A stretch of 64,000 bases of DNA, taken from contig JAWOAU010000059.1 in NCBI GenBank assembly GCA_046498385.1, forward strand, positions 1 to 64,000. The letters run 5' to 3'. Below the pieces are notes generated by a model that saw only the letters and a program-made list of their open reading frames with translations, was not told where the DNA came from and did no database searches. The stretch comes from Halarchaeoplasma sp046498385. GTDB taxonomy: Archaea > Thermoplasmatota > Thermoplasmata > Halarchaeoplasmatales > Halarchaeoplasmataceae. This document shows positions 54,072 to 61,900 of this stretch, piece by piece. Numbering within the stretch: the stretch's first letter is position 1; every line of letters begins with the position of its first letter. The position numbers and the translations under genes are program-made.

Positions 54072-55856
54072 TTGTGTGGAATTGTCGGATATACTGGAAA
54101 AAACAACGTCGACGAGATACTGTTAAAAGGTTTGAAAAGGTTGGAATACAGGGGTTATGACTCCGCCGGAATTGCAATATTGGATGGTAATGATATTTAC
54201 ATGCAGAAAAGCAAAGGCCGGATCAAGGAACTTGATATAACGTCCTTTCCCAAAGGCCGGGTAGGTATAGGCCATACCCGCTGGGCTACCCACGGAAAAC
54301 CATCCGATGAAAACTCACATCCTTTTTTGGATTGCAGCAGTGAGTTTGTAATAGTACACAATGGTATAATAGATAATTTCATCCCTCTGAAAGAAGAGAT
54401 GCAGTCCAAGGGACACGCTTTCTCCTCTGAAACCGACAGTGAGGTCATAGTGCATATGATAGAGGAATACTATGATGGTGACCTTGTGGAAACCCTCAAA
54501 AAGGTGGTCAAAAAACTCAAGGGCTCTTTTGCCGTATGTGCCTTACAAAAGGGTTCCAACAGCATAGCTATTGCAAGAAACCAGAGCCCCTTGGTTATCG
54601 GCATCGGTGCGGGCGAAAATATGGTGGCTTCCGACGTACCGGCCATATTGGACTATACCAACGAGGTGAAGTATCTGCTGGATGGGGATGTTGCTGAATT
54701 GACCCCTTCCAATGTGCGCATATGGAATTCTCAGGGTGAATTGGTCCATAGAGATATTGTTGAGATAGAATGGGCGGTCGAGGACGCTGAAAAAGGAGGA
54801 TACGAGCACTACATGCTGAAGGAGATCTACGAGCAACCGAAGGCGATACATGAATCTCTGCTGGGCCGGCTGGTGGATTTCAACGATGTGGACTTCAATA
54901 ATTACAACACTGATTTTATAAGAATAATATCCTGCGGTACGTCCTATCATGCGGCTCTAGTCGGTAAATACATTATTGAAGATATGGCCAGAATACCTTG
55001 TACTACCGAGCTTGCATCGGAATACAGGTACTCTTCACCGTCTGAGCTTTTACCCTTTACCATTCTAATAACCCAGAGCGGCGAAACCGCGGATACCGTC
55101 GCCGCGGCAAAGGAGGCAAGGCAGCGGGGATGTAAAACTCTAGCTCTCACCAACGTTATGAACAGCAGTATAACCAGAGAGGTTGATGAAGTAGTGTTCA
55201 CCCATGCCGGCCCGGAGATAGGCGTTGCCGCAACTAAGACGTTCACCACTCAGTTGATAGTACTGTACCTCATCGCCATGGAATTGGGATTAAAACACAA
55301 GAAGTTGTTAAGAGAAAACGTTCATGAGTACAGGGATGAACTAAGAAGACTTCCAAGATACGTTAAGGTCCTCCTGGATCAATCAAATAAGATAAAAAAA
55401 GTAAGCGAAAAATTGGTTGATGCCGATGATATATTTTTCGTAGGCCGACATCTGAATTACCCTGTAGCGTTAGAAGGGGCTTTGAAGCTCAAAGAGATAG
55501 CTTACATACATTCTGCCGGGTATCCCGCAGGGGAGCTGAAACACGGCCCCTTTGCCCTACTTACCGAAAGAACACCTGTGGTTGCGATACTGATAAAGGA
55601 CCACACATTCGAGAAAATGCTGGGTAACATCGGGGAAATAGCCTCCCGGGGCAGCCCTATAATCGCAGTTGGTGATCATGATGATGAGTTAAAAAAGCTG
55701 TCCGATGAACTTATCACCATACCTTCGGTGCCGCCCATGTTTTCACCCATACTAGTTAACGTAGTATTGCAATTACTAGCGTATTACACCGCTTATAATT
55801 TGGGGTGTGCTATCGACAAGCCGAGAAATCTTGCCAAGAGCGTGACGGTTGAATGA
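54072..55856 (+). CDS. glmS: Glucosamine-fructose-6-phosphate aminotransferase (isomerizing)
   Basis: A 594-residue enzyme that makes glucosamine-6-phosphate from fructose-6-phosphate and glutamine. The glutaminase domain begins with nucleophile Cys2 (CGIVGYTG) and continues through GIGHTRWATHGKPSDENSHP. Two SIS sugar-isomerase domains follow (SCGTSYHAALVGKYI, and ILITQSGETADTV with GVAATKTFTTQ). The C-terminus is CAIDKPRNLAKSVTVE. The start codon is TTG at 54072, because no ATG or GTG can precede the essential Cys2. The DUF63 gene overlaps the stop by ATGA. It forms an operon with the nucleotidyltransferase. Confidence 0.93.
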   Translation: MCGIVGYTGKNNVDEILLKGLKRLEYRGYDSAGIAILDGNDIYMQKSKGRIKELDITSFPKGRVGIGHTRWATHGKPSDENSHPFLDCSSEFVIVHNGIIDNFIPLKEEMQSKGHAFSSETDSEVIVHMIEEYYDGDLVETLKKVVKKLKGSFAVCALQKGSNSIAIARNQSPLVIGIGAGENMVASDVPAILDYTNEVKYLLDGDVAELTPSNVRIWNSQGELVHRDIVEIEWAVEDAEKGGYEHYMLKEIYEQPKAIHESLLGRLVDFNDVDFNNYNTDFIRIISCGTSYHAALVGKYIIEDMARIPCTTELASEYRYSSPSELLPFTILITQSGETADTVAAAKEARQRGCKTLALTNVMNSSITREVDEVVFTHAGPEIGVAATKTFTTQLIVLYLIAMELGLKHKKLLRENVHEYRDELRRLPRYVKVLLDQSNKIKKVSEKLVDADDIFFVGRHLNYPVALEGALKLKEIAYIHSAGYPAGELKHGPFALLTERTPVVAILIKDHTFEKMLGNIGEIASRGSPIIAVGDHDDELKKLSDELITIPSVPPMFSPILVNVVLQLLAYYTAYNLGCAIDKPRNLAKSVTVE

Positions 55857-56986
55857 AGGATTTTTCGGAATTGTACGACGATCATAAAATTATCTTTTGG
55901 TTGTTCGTACTCCTGGGCATTCCTTTGATACTCGTGGCAGGTAGTTTACTGTTAAGGAGTATATTCTGGGATGGCTTCCTTTGGAGATACATATGGGGGC
56001 CGGTAGTGGCCGATACTAGAGGTGAACCGATCAATGGAATATCCTCGGGTTACAACGTGGTCAACACAACGGTATACGCCGTATCTCTGCTTCTGGCGGT
56101 TTTGGGCATACTGGAGATATTCAAACGATATCGAATACGTATGGACCGCGGATTGATTCTTTCCCTTTTGCCGTGGATACTATTGGGGGGCACTTTTAGA
56201 AGTCTGGAGGATGCCGGATTCTTTTCGCCCTCTCTAAGCCCATTTTTCATATCACCTGTGATCTACTTCGTTCTAGGTATCGGTGCCATACTTACATTGA
56301 TCCTTGATGTAAAATTTTCTACCGTTGAAAATAACAAGGGAGTACTTAGGGCCCTTTTCCTCACGCCTCCTTTGATCGTTTCCATACTCCTTAACCCTCC
56401 TTATCTTGCCTATGTGATAATCCTTTTATTAGCCGTACTGGTTTTTTTTTACTTATATGGTTATTTCAAAGAAGAGCCCCACCTATTGTTCTGCTACGGA
56501 ACGTCAATGTTGTCATTTACTTTATTTTACATTTCTTACTACCTTCTGACTTTAGAGGGAGCGCGGCCGTTTGAAATATTTTTCATCCTCTTTTTGTCCG
56601 CCACTAGTTCTGGTCTGGTCTTCTTCGTCGGTTGGCTGTTGTCCTCAAGGTTCACAGCTCTTAAAACACTCCTGATCTCATTGAATCCTCAGATAATATT
56701 CGCTCACATGCTGGATGCGTCCGCAACATATAGAGGGATAAGTGCGTATGGATATGTTGAGAAACACGTATTACCATCCATCGCTATTGATTTATTCGGC
56801 ACATCATTTGTTATGTATCCCATGAAGATGATCCTCGTTCTTTTTGTTATCTATACTTTGGATATTTGGTTTGATGAGGAGTTGAAAGAGGTACCTAGTG
56901 TTAAAAATTTGATCATTCTGGTAATAATCATACTCGGTCTCGCCCCTGGTATACGCAACATGCTGCGTCTTGCCATGGGCGTGTGA
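55853..56986 (+). CDS. DUF63 integral membrane protein
   Basis: A 377-residue protein with about ten helices, typical of the archaeal DUF63 family. The signature parts are LWRYIWGPVVADTRGE, SGYNVVNTTVYA, LGGTFRSLEDAGFF and HMLDASATYRG. The family is conserved in euryarchaea but has no proven function. It starts inside the glmS stop (ATGA) and is therefore co-expressed with it, which hints at a link to surface sugar metabolism. A hairpin follows the stop. Confidence 0.85.
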   Translation: MKDFSELYDDHKIIFWLFVLLGIPLILVAGSLLLRSIFWDGFLWRYIWGPVVADTRGEPINGISSGYNVVNTTVYAVSLLLAVLGILEIFKRYRIRMDRGLILSLLPWILLGGTFRSLEDAGFFSPSLSPFFISPVIYFVLGIGAILTLILDVKFSTVENNKGVLRALFLTPPLIVSILLNPPYLAYVIILLLAVLVFFYLYGYFKEEPHLLFCYGTSMLSFTLFYISYYLLTLEGARPFEIFFILFLSATSSGLVFFVGWLLSSRFTALKTLLISLNPQIIFAHMLDASATYRGISAYGYVEKHVLPSIAIDLFGTSFVMYPMKMILVLFVIYTLDIWFDEELKEVPSVKNLIILVIIILGLAPGIRNMLRLAMGV

Positions 56987-57016
56987 AAAAAAGAGGGGAG
57001 ATTTTTTATCGTTAAA

Positions 57017-57037
57017 GGCCCGAGGAAGACTCGGGCC
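57017..57037. terminator. Perfect 8-bp GC-rich hairpin after the DUF63 gene
   Basis: GGCCCGAG and CTCGGGCC flank a 5-nt loop, 30 bp past the DUF63 stop and 18 bp before the end of the convergent RHH gene. It is suited to end transcription or protect 3' ends in both directions. Confidence 0.6.
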
Positions 57038-57054
57038 GGTTAGGGTGCATCCTT

Positions 57055-57288
57055 TTACCTCTTTAGGTATTCTTCCTTTATTGCCTTAGCATGGGCCATC
57101 TTCCGTTCTTGTTCTACTATCTTTTCCACTTTATCCGCCACCAGTTCGATCCTATAATACAACATATCTCTAACGGCGGCCCTAATAGCTTCCGAACGGC
57201 TTGGGAAATCGTCCATTTCAACGAGAAAATCTATGCTCTCAAGATGACTCTTGGGCAGCCTTATCGTGATTTTCTCGCTATCGGACAT
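57055..57288 (-). CDS. Ribbon-helix-helix DNA-binding protein
   Basis: A 77-residue regulator. Residues 1-50 form the MetJ/Arc fold: the strand EKITIRLPKSHLESID binds the DNA groove, and the helices (LVEMDDFPSRSEAIRAAVRDML) form the dimer. The carboxy part is a charged helix (ADKVEKIVEQERKMAHAKAIK). It resembles CopG/NikR-type repressors but has no metal-binding domain. A perfect inverted repeat sits in its own leader and a TATA box is present, so it probably regulates itself. Confidence 0.82.
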   Translation of the reverse strand: MSDSEKITIRLPKSHLESIDFLVEMDDFPSRSEAIRAAVRDMLYYRIELVADKVEKIVEQERKMAHAKAIKEEYLKR

Positions 57289-57312
57289 CTTTATTCCTCT
57301 TATATACCTTTA

Positions 57313-57331
57313 ACGTACCTCTTTTGTACGT
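57313..57331. promoter_or_regulatory. Putative operator in the RHH gene leader
   Basis: ACGTAC and GTACGT flank 7 bp. The site lies 25 to 43 bp upstream of the start codon and about 25 bp downstream of the TATA box, near the expected transcript start. Small inverted repeats of this kind are bound by RHH repressors. Confidence 0.5.
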
Positions 57332-57355
57332 CGTATGTCCTACAATAGGAGAGCA

Positions 57356-57366
57356 GTATTTAAAAA
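57356..57366 (-). promoter_or_regulatory. TATA box of the RHH regulator
   Basis: Read on the minus strand it is TTTTTAAATAC, about 70 bp before the ATG at 57288, which predicts a transcript start next to the putative operator. Confidence 0.5.
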
Positions 57367-57596
57367 TTTCCATCAAATCTTGAAATTGTTGCTGTGCAAA
57401 CTAGGAATAGAACGACAGAAATAAAAACCTCTCTATTCACTTCAAACAAATCAGTCGGACGATCCCATCGGCGGCGGCAAGTTGAGTTTTATTGACACTC
57501 TAGAAAGCTTGGTAGAAAGAACAATTCTCCAGAGAGGTCATTGGTCGAAAGATGATTTGCAAACCTTAACCCTATCTTATCACCGTTATAGGATCA

Positions 57597-57648
57597 GTAG
57601 TGGGATAGGAAACGCCCACATCGGTGGGCGACAAACTCCCTACTTTTT
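57597..57648 (+). ncRNA. Candidate structured RNA or terminator hairpin
   Basis: A two-step stem. Inside, CGCCCAC and GTGGGCG pair around ATCG (57613-57630). Outside, GTA plus GGGA pair with TCCC plus TAC, leaving an internal loop. TTTTT follows at once. It could be the 3' end of a small RNA reading from about 57470, or a terminator of unknown transcript. The rest of the 57289-57739 gap holds no supported gene. Confidence 0.35.
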
Positions 57649-57739
57649 CACTACTTTCCATTTCTTATGTTTTTTCCAATATTTCAACAATTCAATCACC
57701 TCGTCTGCGCCCTATCCGATTCCCATATATAAACCTTTT

Positions 57740-57747
57740 GTCTACCT
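57740..57747. repeat. Target site duplication, left copy
   Basis: GTCTACCT, identical to the copy at 59374-59381. Eight base pairs is the usual duplication for IS66 elements. Confidence 0.9.
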
Positions 57748-57755
57748 GTAAGAGT

Positions 57756-59132
57756 TCAGCCGTGTGAAGTTTGGATGATATATTTTCCATGTTCGATCAG
57801 ATTTTGATTTTTCATGTTCATTGTGTGATACACACTTGTCAATTTTTCATAGATCCTAGCGCCTTTTTCAGTTCTGTTTCCACCGCTGATTTTTCTTGCT
57901 ATGACACTGTGACGTAGTGCACGTTCACATCTATTGTTTGTACCTTCGACGTATGGATTTTTAACAAATTGGAACAGGCTATCCTTTCGTTTCAGTAAAT
58001 TTTTGACAAACTTACTGCATCGATGAGATTTATACCTACGTTTTAGTTCGTTTGACAATTCCATGTACAGCTGTTTGATATTTTCATCAGAACCTTGATG
58101 ATCGAAACTCTTAGCTTTTGCATATATCTTCTTAAGCACCCTATGTATGTGTTCACCTTCTTCACCGTAGTATTTTGCCAGTTCTTTTGAATCAACGAGT
58201 AGATGCGACCAACATATTTGCTGTGGCCTTTTTCCGGTCTTTTTGGCTAATGTATCGTAGGCTGAAAACCTATCGTGCACATCCACTCCGTTGGGTTTAC
58301 TACCCAACACTTTGAGTGGTACTTTATGGCATCGTGAATTTGCAATTTTATACAATGCCAGACCATCTGTTACAAAAGCCCACAACCAAACATTTTCTCC
58401 GTCTATCCTCCATGATGTTTCGTCCATGTACCGGACAGGAGCCTCTCGGAGTTTTCCTACGAGTTGGTCGTAATATTGTCCGAACTCGTCAGCGATCCGT
58501 TCAAGGATATTACAGACCTCTCCTTCGCTTATTTTCAGGTTATATATATCCTTCAACAGTTTTACGATCGATCCAACAGGTAACCGGAGTCCGACCTTCA
58601 AATATACCACTGTAAGCATGGTCCTCAGGCCCAGTCGTGCATTTGGTAAAGCATCTGTTACAACCGTCTCAACTAACTTCTCACAGTCTCTGCAGTAACG
58701 GCGTTCTATAACATATTTGGTAACAACTGGATAGACTGGTGGGATGTCTTCGACAGTTCTTGTCCGTTGCTCTTGTACATTTTCGCTAAGATGATCGCCT
58801 CCGCAATCGGGACAGATATTGACAGGGACATCAATTGTCTTATCCACAAGTTTAGGCAATTTGCGATAGCGCGGTTTATGGCCTTTCTTTGCTCCCTTTT
58901 TCCTAGGAGTGGCCGTTCGTACTTTTTCTTTGATGGCATACGGTTTACCGCCTTTAACACCCACAATTTCCGGGTGTCGCATGCGATATTCTTTGTATTC
59001 TTTCTCAACTTTCTTTTTTTCTTCTGCTAGCTTTGTGATCCTCTCTTTTAATTCCTCAATTTCCTTCTTGAGCTGCTCGTTCTCTTTCTTTAGCTTCTTG
59101 TTTTCTTTGATTTTTACCACCGTCCTTTTCAT
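57756..59132 (-). CDS. IS66-family transposase
   Basis: A 458-residue protein. A lysine/glutamate-rich coiled coil (about 8-50) is followed by a zinc-binding motif with CPDCGGDH and RYCRDCEK, then a DDE nuclease region. The acidic residues can be placed in YMDETSWRID, VDVHDRFSAYD and YVEGTNNRCERALR. The frame is open throughout. It is followed upstream by the small protein ORF, whose frame overlaps its first 77 bp; they are probably translated from one mRNA. It acts in trans on the GTAAGAGTTCAG ends. Confidence 0.9.
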   Translation of the reverse strand: MKRTVVKIKENKKLKKENEQLKKEIEELKERITKLAEEKKKVEKEYKEYRMRHPEIVGVKGGKPYAIKEKVRTATPRKKGAKKGHKPRYRKLPKLVDKTIDVPVNICPDCGGDHLSENVQEQRTRTVEDIPPVYPVVTKYVIERRYCRDCEKLVETVVTDALPNARLGLRTMLTVVYLKVGLRLPVGSIVKLLKDIYNLKISEGEVCNILERIADEFGQYYDQLVGKLREAPVRYMDETSWRIDGENVWLWAFVTDGLALYKIANSRCHKVPLKVLGSKPNGVDVHDRFSAYDTLAKKTGKRPQQICWSHLLVDSKELAKYYGEEGEHIHRVLKKIYAKAKSFDHQGSDENIKQLYMELSNELKRRYKSHRCSKFVKNLLKRKDSLFQFVKNPYVEGTNNRCERALRHSVIARKISGGNRTEKGARIYEKLTSVYHTMNMKNQNLIEHGKYIIQTSHG

Positions 59133-59286
59133 TTTTCAACACCACTAAAATGACACGTTTCCCAAGATGTTCTTTTGGGCAATCTACCTTTGCACCAGTA
59201 CCAAAAGGTGTCACTTTTCGTTCGATGAAGCCAGCTATTCCTTCAATCGTCAACTTTGTTGTCGGGTTCATCTTTACCTTCTTCAT
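59056..59286 (-). CDS. DUF2080 transposon-encoded protein
   Basis: A 76-residue protein found with archaeal insertion sequences (DUF2080). The typical part is FIERKVTPFGTGAKVDCPKEHLGKRVILVVLKNE. It is the first gene of the IS66 element. A TATA box sits about 25 bp upstream at 59311-59319, suggesting a leaderless mRNA. Its last 25 codons overlap the start of the transposase in another frame, so the transposase may depend on translational coupling or frameshifting. The function is unknown; regulation of transposition is a reasonable guess. Confidence 0.8.
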   Translation of the reverse strand: MKKVKMNPTTKLTIEGIAGFIERKVTPFGTGAKVDCPKEHLGKRVILVVLKNEKDGGKNQRKQEAKERERAAQEGN

Positions 59287-59310
59287 GATATATATGATAT
59301 ATATATGAAG

Positions 59311-59319
59311 TATTTAAAC
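59311..59319 (-). promoter_or_regulatory. TATA box of the IS element
   Basis: Read on the minus strand the element is GTTTAAATA, about 25 bp before the DUF2080 ATG at 59286, inside the right end of the IS. Confidence 0.5.
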
Positions 59320-59373
59320 CTATCGGCCACACATTGTAGACTTGTATCAAACTTCAGAAAACTGAACTCTTAC

Positions 59374-59381
59374 GTCTACCT
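59374..59381. repeat. Target site duplication, right copy
   Basis: GTCTACCT, a perfect copy of 57740-57747, directly outside the right terminal repeat. Confidence 0.9.
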
Positions 59382-59395
59382 CGCTGCGAGCCGGA

Positions 59396-61891
59396 TTATA
59401 CTTCTGCCGTCTTTTCCTCGGCCTCTTCCACGATCTCTTCTTCCTCTTCTTCGCTGATGACCTTGGACATGGCTATAAGCTCATCACCGGTCTTCAACTT
59501 CATCACCCTGACACCCATTGTATTTCTGCTCTGAAGGCTTATCTCCCCTGCTCGGGTGCGTATGACCATGCCGTGCTTGCTCATGAGCATTATCTCTTCA
59601 TCCTCTTCCACAACTCGGGCACATACCACGTTCCCGTTTCTTTTGTTAGTCTTTATGGTGATAACACCCTTGGCACCTCGGTGTGTTTTTCTATACCTGC
59701 TCACCTCCGTTCTCTTGCCGTAACCATTCTCAGTTAGGTTCAAAAGCACGTCGTCATCATTAACCAGCGTCATGCTCACTACCTTGTTATCTCCTTCTAC
59801 ATCGGCACCTTTCACGCCCATGGTGTATCGGCCAGTAGCCCTTACTTCACCCTCGTCGAACCGAACAGCTTTACCGTTTTTGGTGGCCAATAACACTTCT
59901 CTACTGCCGTCAGACATCTTAGTGTCAACCAGTTCATCGTCATCCTGCAGTCGTATAGCCCATATCCCTGTTACACGGGGTCTACTGTATGCGGAAAGCA
60001 CGGTCTTCTTGATCTTTCCCTTCTTTGTGGCGAACAGCAAATAATTGTCCTCTGTGAACTCGCTAACCGGTATCAGGTCCTCTATCTTTTCGTCGGGTTC
60101 CAGCCTGGGAAGCATGTTTACTATGGGCCGACCTCTGGACCTGCGCCCGCCCTTGGGTAGTTTATATGCCTTCAACCAGTACACTTTGCCCTTGTTAGAG
60201 AAGAACAGCAGATAATTATGTGAGTTGGTTACGAACAGGTCGACCACATGGTCCTCATCCTTGGTATCCATACCGATAAGTCCTACCCCTCCGCGGCGCT
60301 GCTGTCTATAGGTATCAAGCGTTAGCCTCTTTATGTATCCTTTCTGAGTCAGGGTCACCACATAGTCCTCAATCGGTATCAAGTCCTCGTTTTCCATCTC
60401 CACTGCGTCCTTATCTATCTCCGTTCGCCTTTCGTCTCCGTATTTGTCAGCCAACTCTCTAAGTTCGTCTTTGATTATCCCTAAAACTCGTTCCTCGCTG
60501 CGCAGAATATCCCTGTAATCCTTTATCTTCTCCTGCAGCTCTTCGTACTCGTCCTGCAGTTTTTCCCTTTCTAAACCGGTCAATCTGCGCAACCGCATAT
60601 CAAGTATGGATTGGGCCTGTTTATCGCTTAGTAAGAACCGGGTCGTCAGTCGTTCTTTAGCTTCGTTCTGATCCTGGGAACTTCGTATTATACGGATCAC
60701 TTCATCGAGGTTGTCCAAAGCGGTGAGAAGCCCTTCTACGACATGGGCCCTTTCTTCCGCCTTTTTTAGATCGTATTTAGTCCTTCTCTCCACCACGTCG
60801 ACCCGGTGGTCGATATAATACTGCAGTGTATCCTTCAGGGACAGTATCTCCGGTTCGTTGTTTACCAGGGACAGGTTGAGTACACCGAAGGTAACTTCCA
60901 TCTGGGAGTGTTTGTATAACTTGTTCAAAACCACCTCGGGGATAGAATCTCTCTTTAGCTCCAGTACCACTCTTATCCCTTCTCTGTCTGATTCGTCTCT
61001 CAGGTCCGATATTTCTGGTATAACTTCGTTCTTAACCAGTCTGGCAAAGCTCTCTATAAGGTTGGATTTGTTGACCTGATATGGTATTTCATCGATGATT
61101 ATTCGTGCCTTCTGGCCCTTCTTTGCTTCTTCGATCCTGGCTTTGGCCCGTAACTTGATCTTCCCCCGGCCGGTTTTATAGGCCTGATATACTCCTTCGT
61201 AACCATATATGATGCCACCTGTAGGAAAATCAGGTGCGGGAAGGTATTCCATAAGATCTAAAAGTTCTATCCCAGGTTCATCTATTATCTCGATTATAGC
61301 GTTAACCAGCTCGTTTAAGTTGTGGGGTGGTATGTTTGTAGACATCCCAACCGCTATACCTGAAGAACCGTTGAGAAGCAAGTTGGGCAGTTTGGCCGGT
61401 AGAACCTTTGGTTCCACCAAAGAACCGTCGTAGTTATCTCTGAACTCAACCGTTTCCTTTTCCAGATCCTGGAGCATCTCTTCTGCGATTTTCTCCAGCT
61501 TTGTCTCCGTGTAACGCATGGCCGCTGCGGAATCTCCGTCGATGGAACCGAAGTTACCTTGTCCGTCGATAAGCGGATATCTTAAAGAGAACTCCTGTGC
61601 CATACGTACTAATGCGTCGTAGACCGCTTGGTCGCCGTGGGGATGATACTTACCCAGTACGTCACCCACCACCCTAGCGGACTTCTTATGTGGTTTTTTG
61701 GATGATAACCCCTCCTGATACATGGAATAAAGTATGCGGCGGTGCACGGGCTTTAACCCGTCTCTAACGTCCGGTAGTGCCCTACCTACGATAACGCTCA
61801 TTGCATAATTTATGTAGGAATCCTTCATCTCTTCCTCAATATTCTTTTCTAGTACTTTTTCTGCAAAATCAACTTCTTTAACTTCAGACAT
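59396..61891 (-). CDS. gyrA: DNA gyrase subunit A
   Basis: An 831-residue type IIA topoisomerase subunit that, with GyrB, introduces negative supercoils. The winged-helix region has GLKPVHRRILYSM and the quinolone region HPHGDQAVYDALVRMAQ. The catalytic Tyr is in AMRYTETKL, and the coiled coil and beta-pinwheel C-terminal domain are complete. The GyrA box reads QRRGGVG, where QRRGGKG is usual, and the position of E. coli Ser83 is Gln. The tail is acidic (SEEEEEEIVEEAEEK). It starts 9 bp after gyrB ends. Gyrase in euryarchaea is considered an old gift from bacteria. Confidence 0.95.
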   Translation of the reverse strand: MSEVKEVDFAEKVLEKNIEEEMKDSYINYAMSVIVGRALPDVRDGLKPVHRRILYSMYQEGLSSKKPHKKSARVVGDVLGKYHPHGDQAVYDALVRMAQEFSLRYPLIDGQGNFGSIDGDSAAAMRYTETKLEKIAEEMLQDLEKETVEFRDNYDGSLVEPKVLPAKLPNLLLNGSSGIAVGMSTNIPPHNLNELVNAIIEIIDEPGIELLDLMEYLPAPDFPTGGIIYGYEGVYQAYKTGRGKIKLRAKARIEEAKKGQKARIIIDEIPYQVNKSNLIESFARLVKNEVIPEISDLRDESDREGIRVVLELKRDSIPEVVLNKLYKHSQMEVTFGVLNLSLVNNEPEILSLKDTLQYYIDHRVDVVERRTKYDLKKAEERAHVVEGLLTALDNLDEVIRIIRSSQDQNEAKERLTTRFLLSDKQAQSILDMRLRRLTGLEREKLQDEYEELQEKIKDYRDILRSEERVLGIIKDELRELADKYGDERRTEIDKDAVEMENEDLIPIEDYVVTLTQKGYIKRLTLDTYRQQRRGGVGLIGMDTKDEDHVVDLFVTNSHNYLLFFSNKGKVYWLKAYKLPKGGRRSRGRPIVNMLPRLEPDEKIEDLIPVSEFTEDNYLLFATKKGKIKKTVLSAYSRPRVTGIWAIRLQDDDELVDTKMSDGSREVLLATKNGKAVRFDEGEVRATGRYTMGVKGADVEGDNKVVSMTLVNDDDVLLNLTENGYGKRTEVSRYRKTHRGAKGVITIKTNKRNGNVVCARVVEEDEEIMLMSKHGMVIRTRAGEISLQSRNTMGVRVMKLKTGDELIAMSKVISEEEEEEIVEEAEEKTAEV

Positions 61892-61900
61892 TTCATGACC

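Larger units (their letters stand above)
57748..59373 (-). mobile_element. IS66-family insertion sequence, complete
   Basis: A 1626-bp element bounded by inverted repeats that start GTAAGAGTTCAG and match at about 22 of 26 positions. It is flanked by perfect 8-bp target duplications. It carries a transposase and a small DUF2080 protein in the minus direction. It lies about 15 bp past the gyrA stop and does not interrupt a recognisable gene. Intact ends and open frames indicate a fairly recent insertion. Confidence 0.92.
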
